Assembly: GCA_002763335.1 (NCBI GenBank)
Contig: PEYS01000205.1
Coordinates: forward strand, 1-5,970
Direction of reading: 5' to 3'
Source of the DNA: Candidatus Woesearchaeota archaeon CG08_land_8_20_14_0_20_47_9
GTDB lineage: Archaea; Nanobdellota; Nanobdellia; Woesearchaeales; CG1-02-47-18
Length of the DNA: 5,970 bases
Shown one piece after another: positions 5,256-5,970 of this stretch. The notes under the pieces are model-generated. The model had not been told where the DNA came from. It saw nothing but the letters and a program-made list of their open reading frames with translations, and did not search any database. The stretch's first letter is position 1; the number at the start of each line of letters is the position of its first letter. The translations under genes were made by a program, and so were the position numbers.

Positions 5256-5261
5256 GGGGGG
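5256..5261 (+). promoter_or_regulatory. G-run Shine-Dalgarno-like site
   Basis: GGGGGGTT stands just before GTATG at 5264-5268. It can pair with the CCUCC of 16S rRNA if one G-U pair is allowed. It lies at or just after the predicted transcription start, so the leader would consist mostly of this site. Confidence 0.5.
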
Positions 5262-5265
5262 TTGT

Positions 5266-5682
5266 ATGGTAATCTTATTCGACCAGTTTAATATGCCTAA
5301 GGATGTCTATGGGATCATATTCGCTACAGAGCAGCAGGGCGTTGTGGCGAAGCTCCTCATTGACTACATGAAAACCAATAACAGCGAGATAGGGCGCACT
5401 GAGATGTCGCTCTTTGCAACGCAGCTTCATAATGGCGAGATTGTAACAACAATAGACCTTCCGCCCTATGCTGGCAGAAGGGTGAAGCTCTCATACAACA
5501 AGAGACAGTTTTACGACAGGATTGTAACCCCTATGAAGAGCATGGGCCTAATAGAATATGACCTCTATAAAAAGACCTACAGGCTTACAGACAGGTTTAA
5601 CAAGCTGATGATAAAGATCGGTCTTGAATGGCTCCAGGAGCTGAAGAGGCCTCCCCTGCCACTTAAAATAAAGGAAGCATAA
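5266..5682 (+). CDS. Small winged-helix-like protein of unknown function
   Basis: I do not recognise the family of this 138-aa protein. The pattern fits a winged helix-turn-helix: a helix at about 21-38 (QQGVVAKLLIDYMKTNN), a helix near 42-55, a basic likely recognition helix at about 78-95 (NKRQFYDRIVTPMKSMGLI), and a wing-like hairpin at about 97-107 (EYDLYKKTYRLTD). A final amphipathic helix (about 109-128) could support dimerisation. The YRLTD ending resembles the last strand of many archaeal wHTH regulators. It has no signal peptide or membrane segment. It has its own promoter and is followed after 3 nt by the YdjM-type gene, so the two are probably co-transcribed. DNA binding, perhaps with autoregulation, is a plausible inference; protein-protein contact is an alternative use of the fold. 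Confidence 0.75.
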   Translation: MVILFDQFNMPKDVYGIIFATEQQGVVAKLLIDYMKTNNSEIGRTEMSLFATQLHNGEIVTTIDLPPYAGRRVKLSYNKRQFYDRIVTPMKSMGLIEYDLYKKTYRLTDRFNKLMIKIGLEWLQELKRPPLPLKIKEA

Positions 5683-5685
5683 AAG

Positions 5686-5970
5686 ATGCCCCTTGCTGTA
5701 ACCCACGTTATAAGCACGGTTGTGCTCGTTGACCTCTACAGGGACTACATAACGAGGCATAAACACTACTTCAGCCTGGGCACAGTCTTCCTCGCAGGCC
5801 TGGCAGGGTTGCTTCCTGACATTGACATACCCCTAGGCTGGGTTCTCAAGCTCTTCGGCCTCTCGCTACAGCATGGAGGCTACACCCACACCCTGGCCTT
5901 TAGTCTGCTCTTCCTCATTCCAGGGCTTGTCCTATGGCAGAGGAAGAAGCACAAGCCTGCAGTAGCCTTC
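5686..5970 (+). CDS. YdjM/DUF457-type membrane-bound metal-dependent hydrolase, N-terminal part
   Basis: Ninety-five codons are visible and the gene runs off the right edge. It begins MPLAVTHVISTVVLVDLYRD. Likely metal ligands are H7 in the N-terminal TH motif, D45 and D47 in LLPDID (42-47), and H63 and H68 in HGGYTH (63-68). These match the spaced His/Asp pattern of the YdjM family (Pfam 04307). Hydrophobic stretches at about 31-44 and 70-84 suggest membrane passage, so it should sit in the cytoplasmic membrane. The natural substrate of the family is not established. The start is 3 nt after the stop of the preceding gene, with only a weak AAGGAAG ribosome site upstream, which suggests translational coupling. 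Its C-terminus cannot be judged here. Confidence 0.85.
   Translation, partial: MPLAVTHVISTVVLVDLYRDYITRHKHYFSLGTVFLAGLAGLLPDIDIPLGWVLKLFGLSLQHGGYTHTLAFSLLFLIPGLVLWQRKKHKPAVAF

Overview
The window looks like a piece of an archaeal chromosome. The evidence is an archaeal/eukaryotic-type elongation factor 1A, a hypusine-type initiation factor 5A, ribosomal proteins uS10 and eL40, TATA boxes about 25 nt upstream of starts or short leaders, and tightly packed operons. A DPANN lineage (for example Woesearchaeota-like) is my guess from the gene set and the general look of the proteins. It is an inference, because no marker here decides the lineage.

Left part, minus strand (84-3537): one probable operon reads leftwards from a clear promoter at about 3593-3600. 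It runs EF-1A (429 aa), a 77-nt gap with a perfect 9-bp hairpin, ribosomal protein S10, IF5A, the 53-aa zinc-ribbon ribosomal protein L40e, and a multi-pass M50 site-2 protease with a PDZ-like insert. After EF-1A the gaps are 4, 10 and 12 nt, with Shine-Dalgarno-like motifs inside or next to the preceding stop. Four translation genes are therefore linked to one intramembrane protease.

Middle (3538-3929): a 392-bp divergent intergenic region full of palindromes. It holds the EF-1A promoter, a tandem TCACCGAGG repeat, a 15-bp inverted-repeat element with a diverged relative at the window's left edge (1-84), a 12-pair hairpin, a perfect 22-bp hairpin with a 3-nt loop, and the promoter of the next gene. 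No credible protein is encoded here.

Right part, plus strand (3930-5970): an unusual single-ORF fusion of an HemK2/Mtq2-type protein-glutamine methyltransferase to a COG2112-like protein kinase (417 aa), probably from a leaderless transcript. A second unit follows with its own TATA box: a 138-aa winged-helix-like protein of unknown function and, 3 nt later, the start of a YdjM-type membrane metal-dependent hydrolase cut by the window end.

The observations most worth a second look are the methyltransferase-kinase fusion and the dispersed palindromic element family in the intergenic DNA. I did not find a CRISPR array, a transposase, or an rRNA or tRNA gene.
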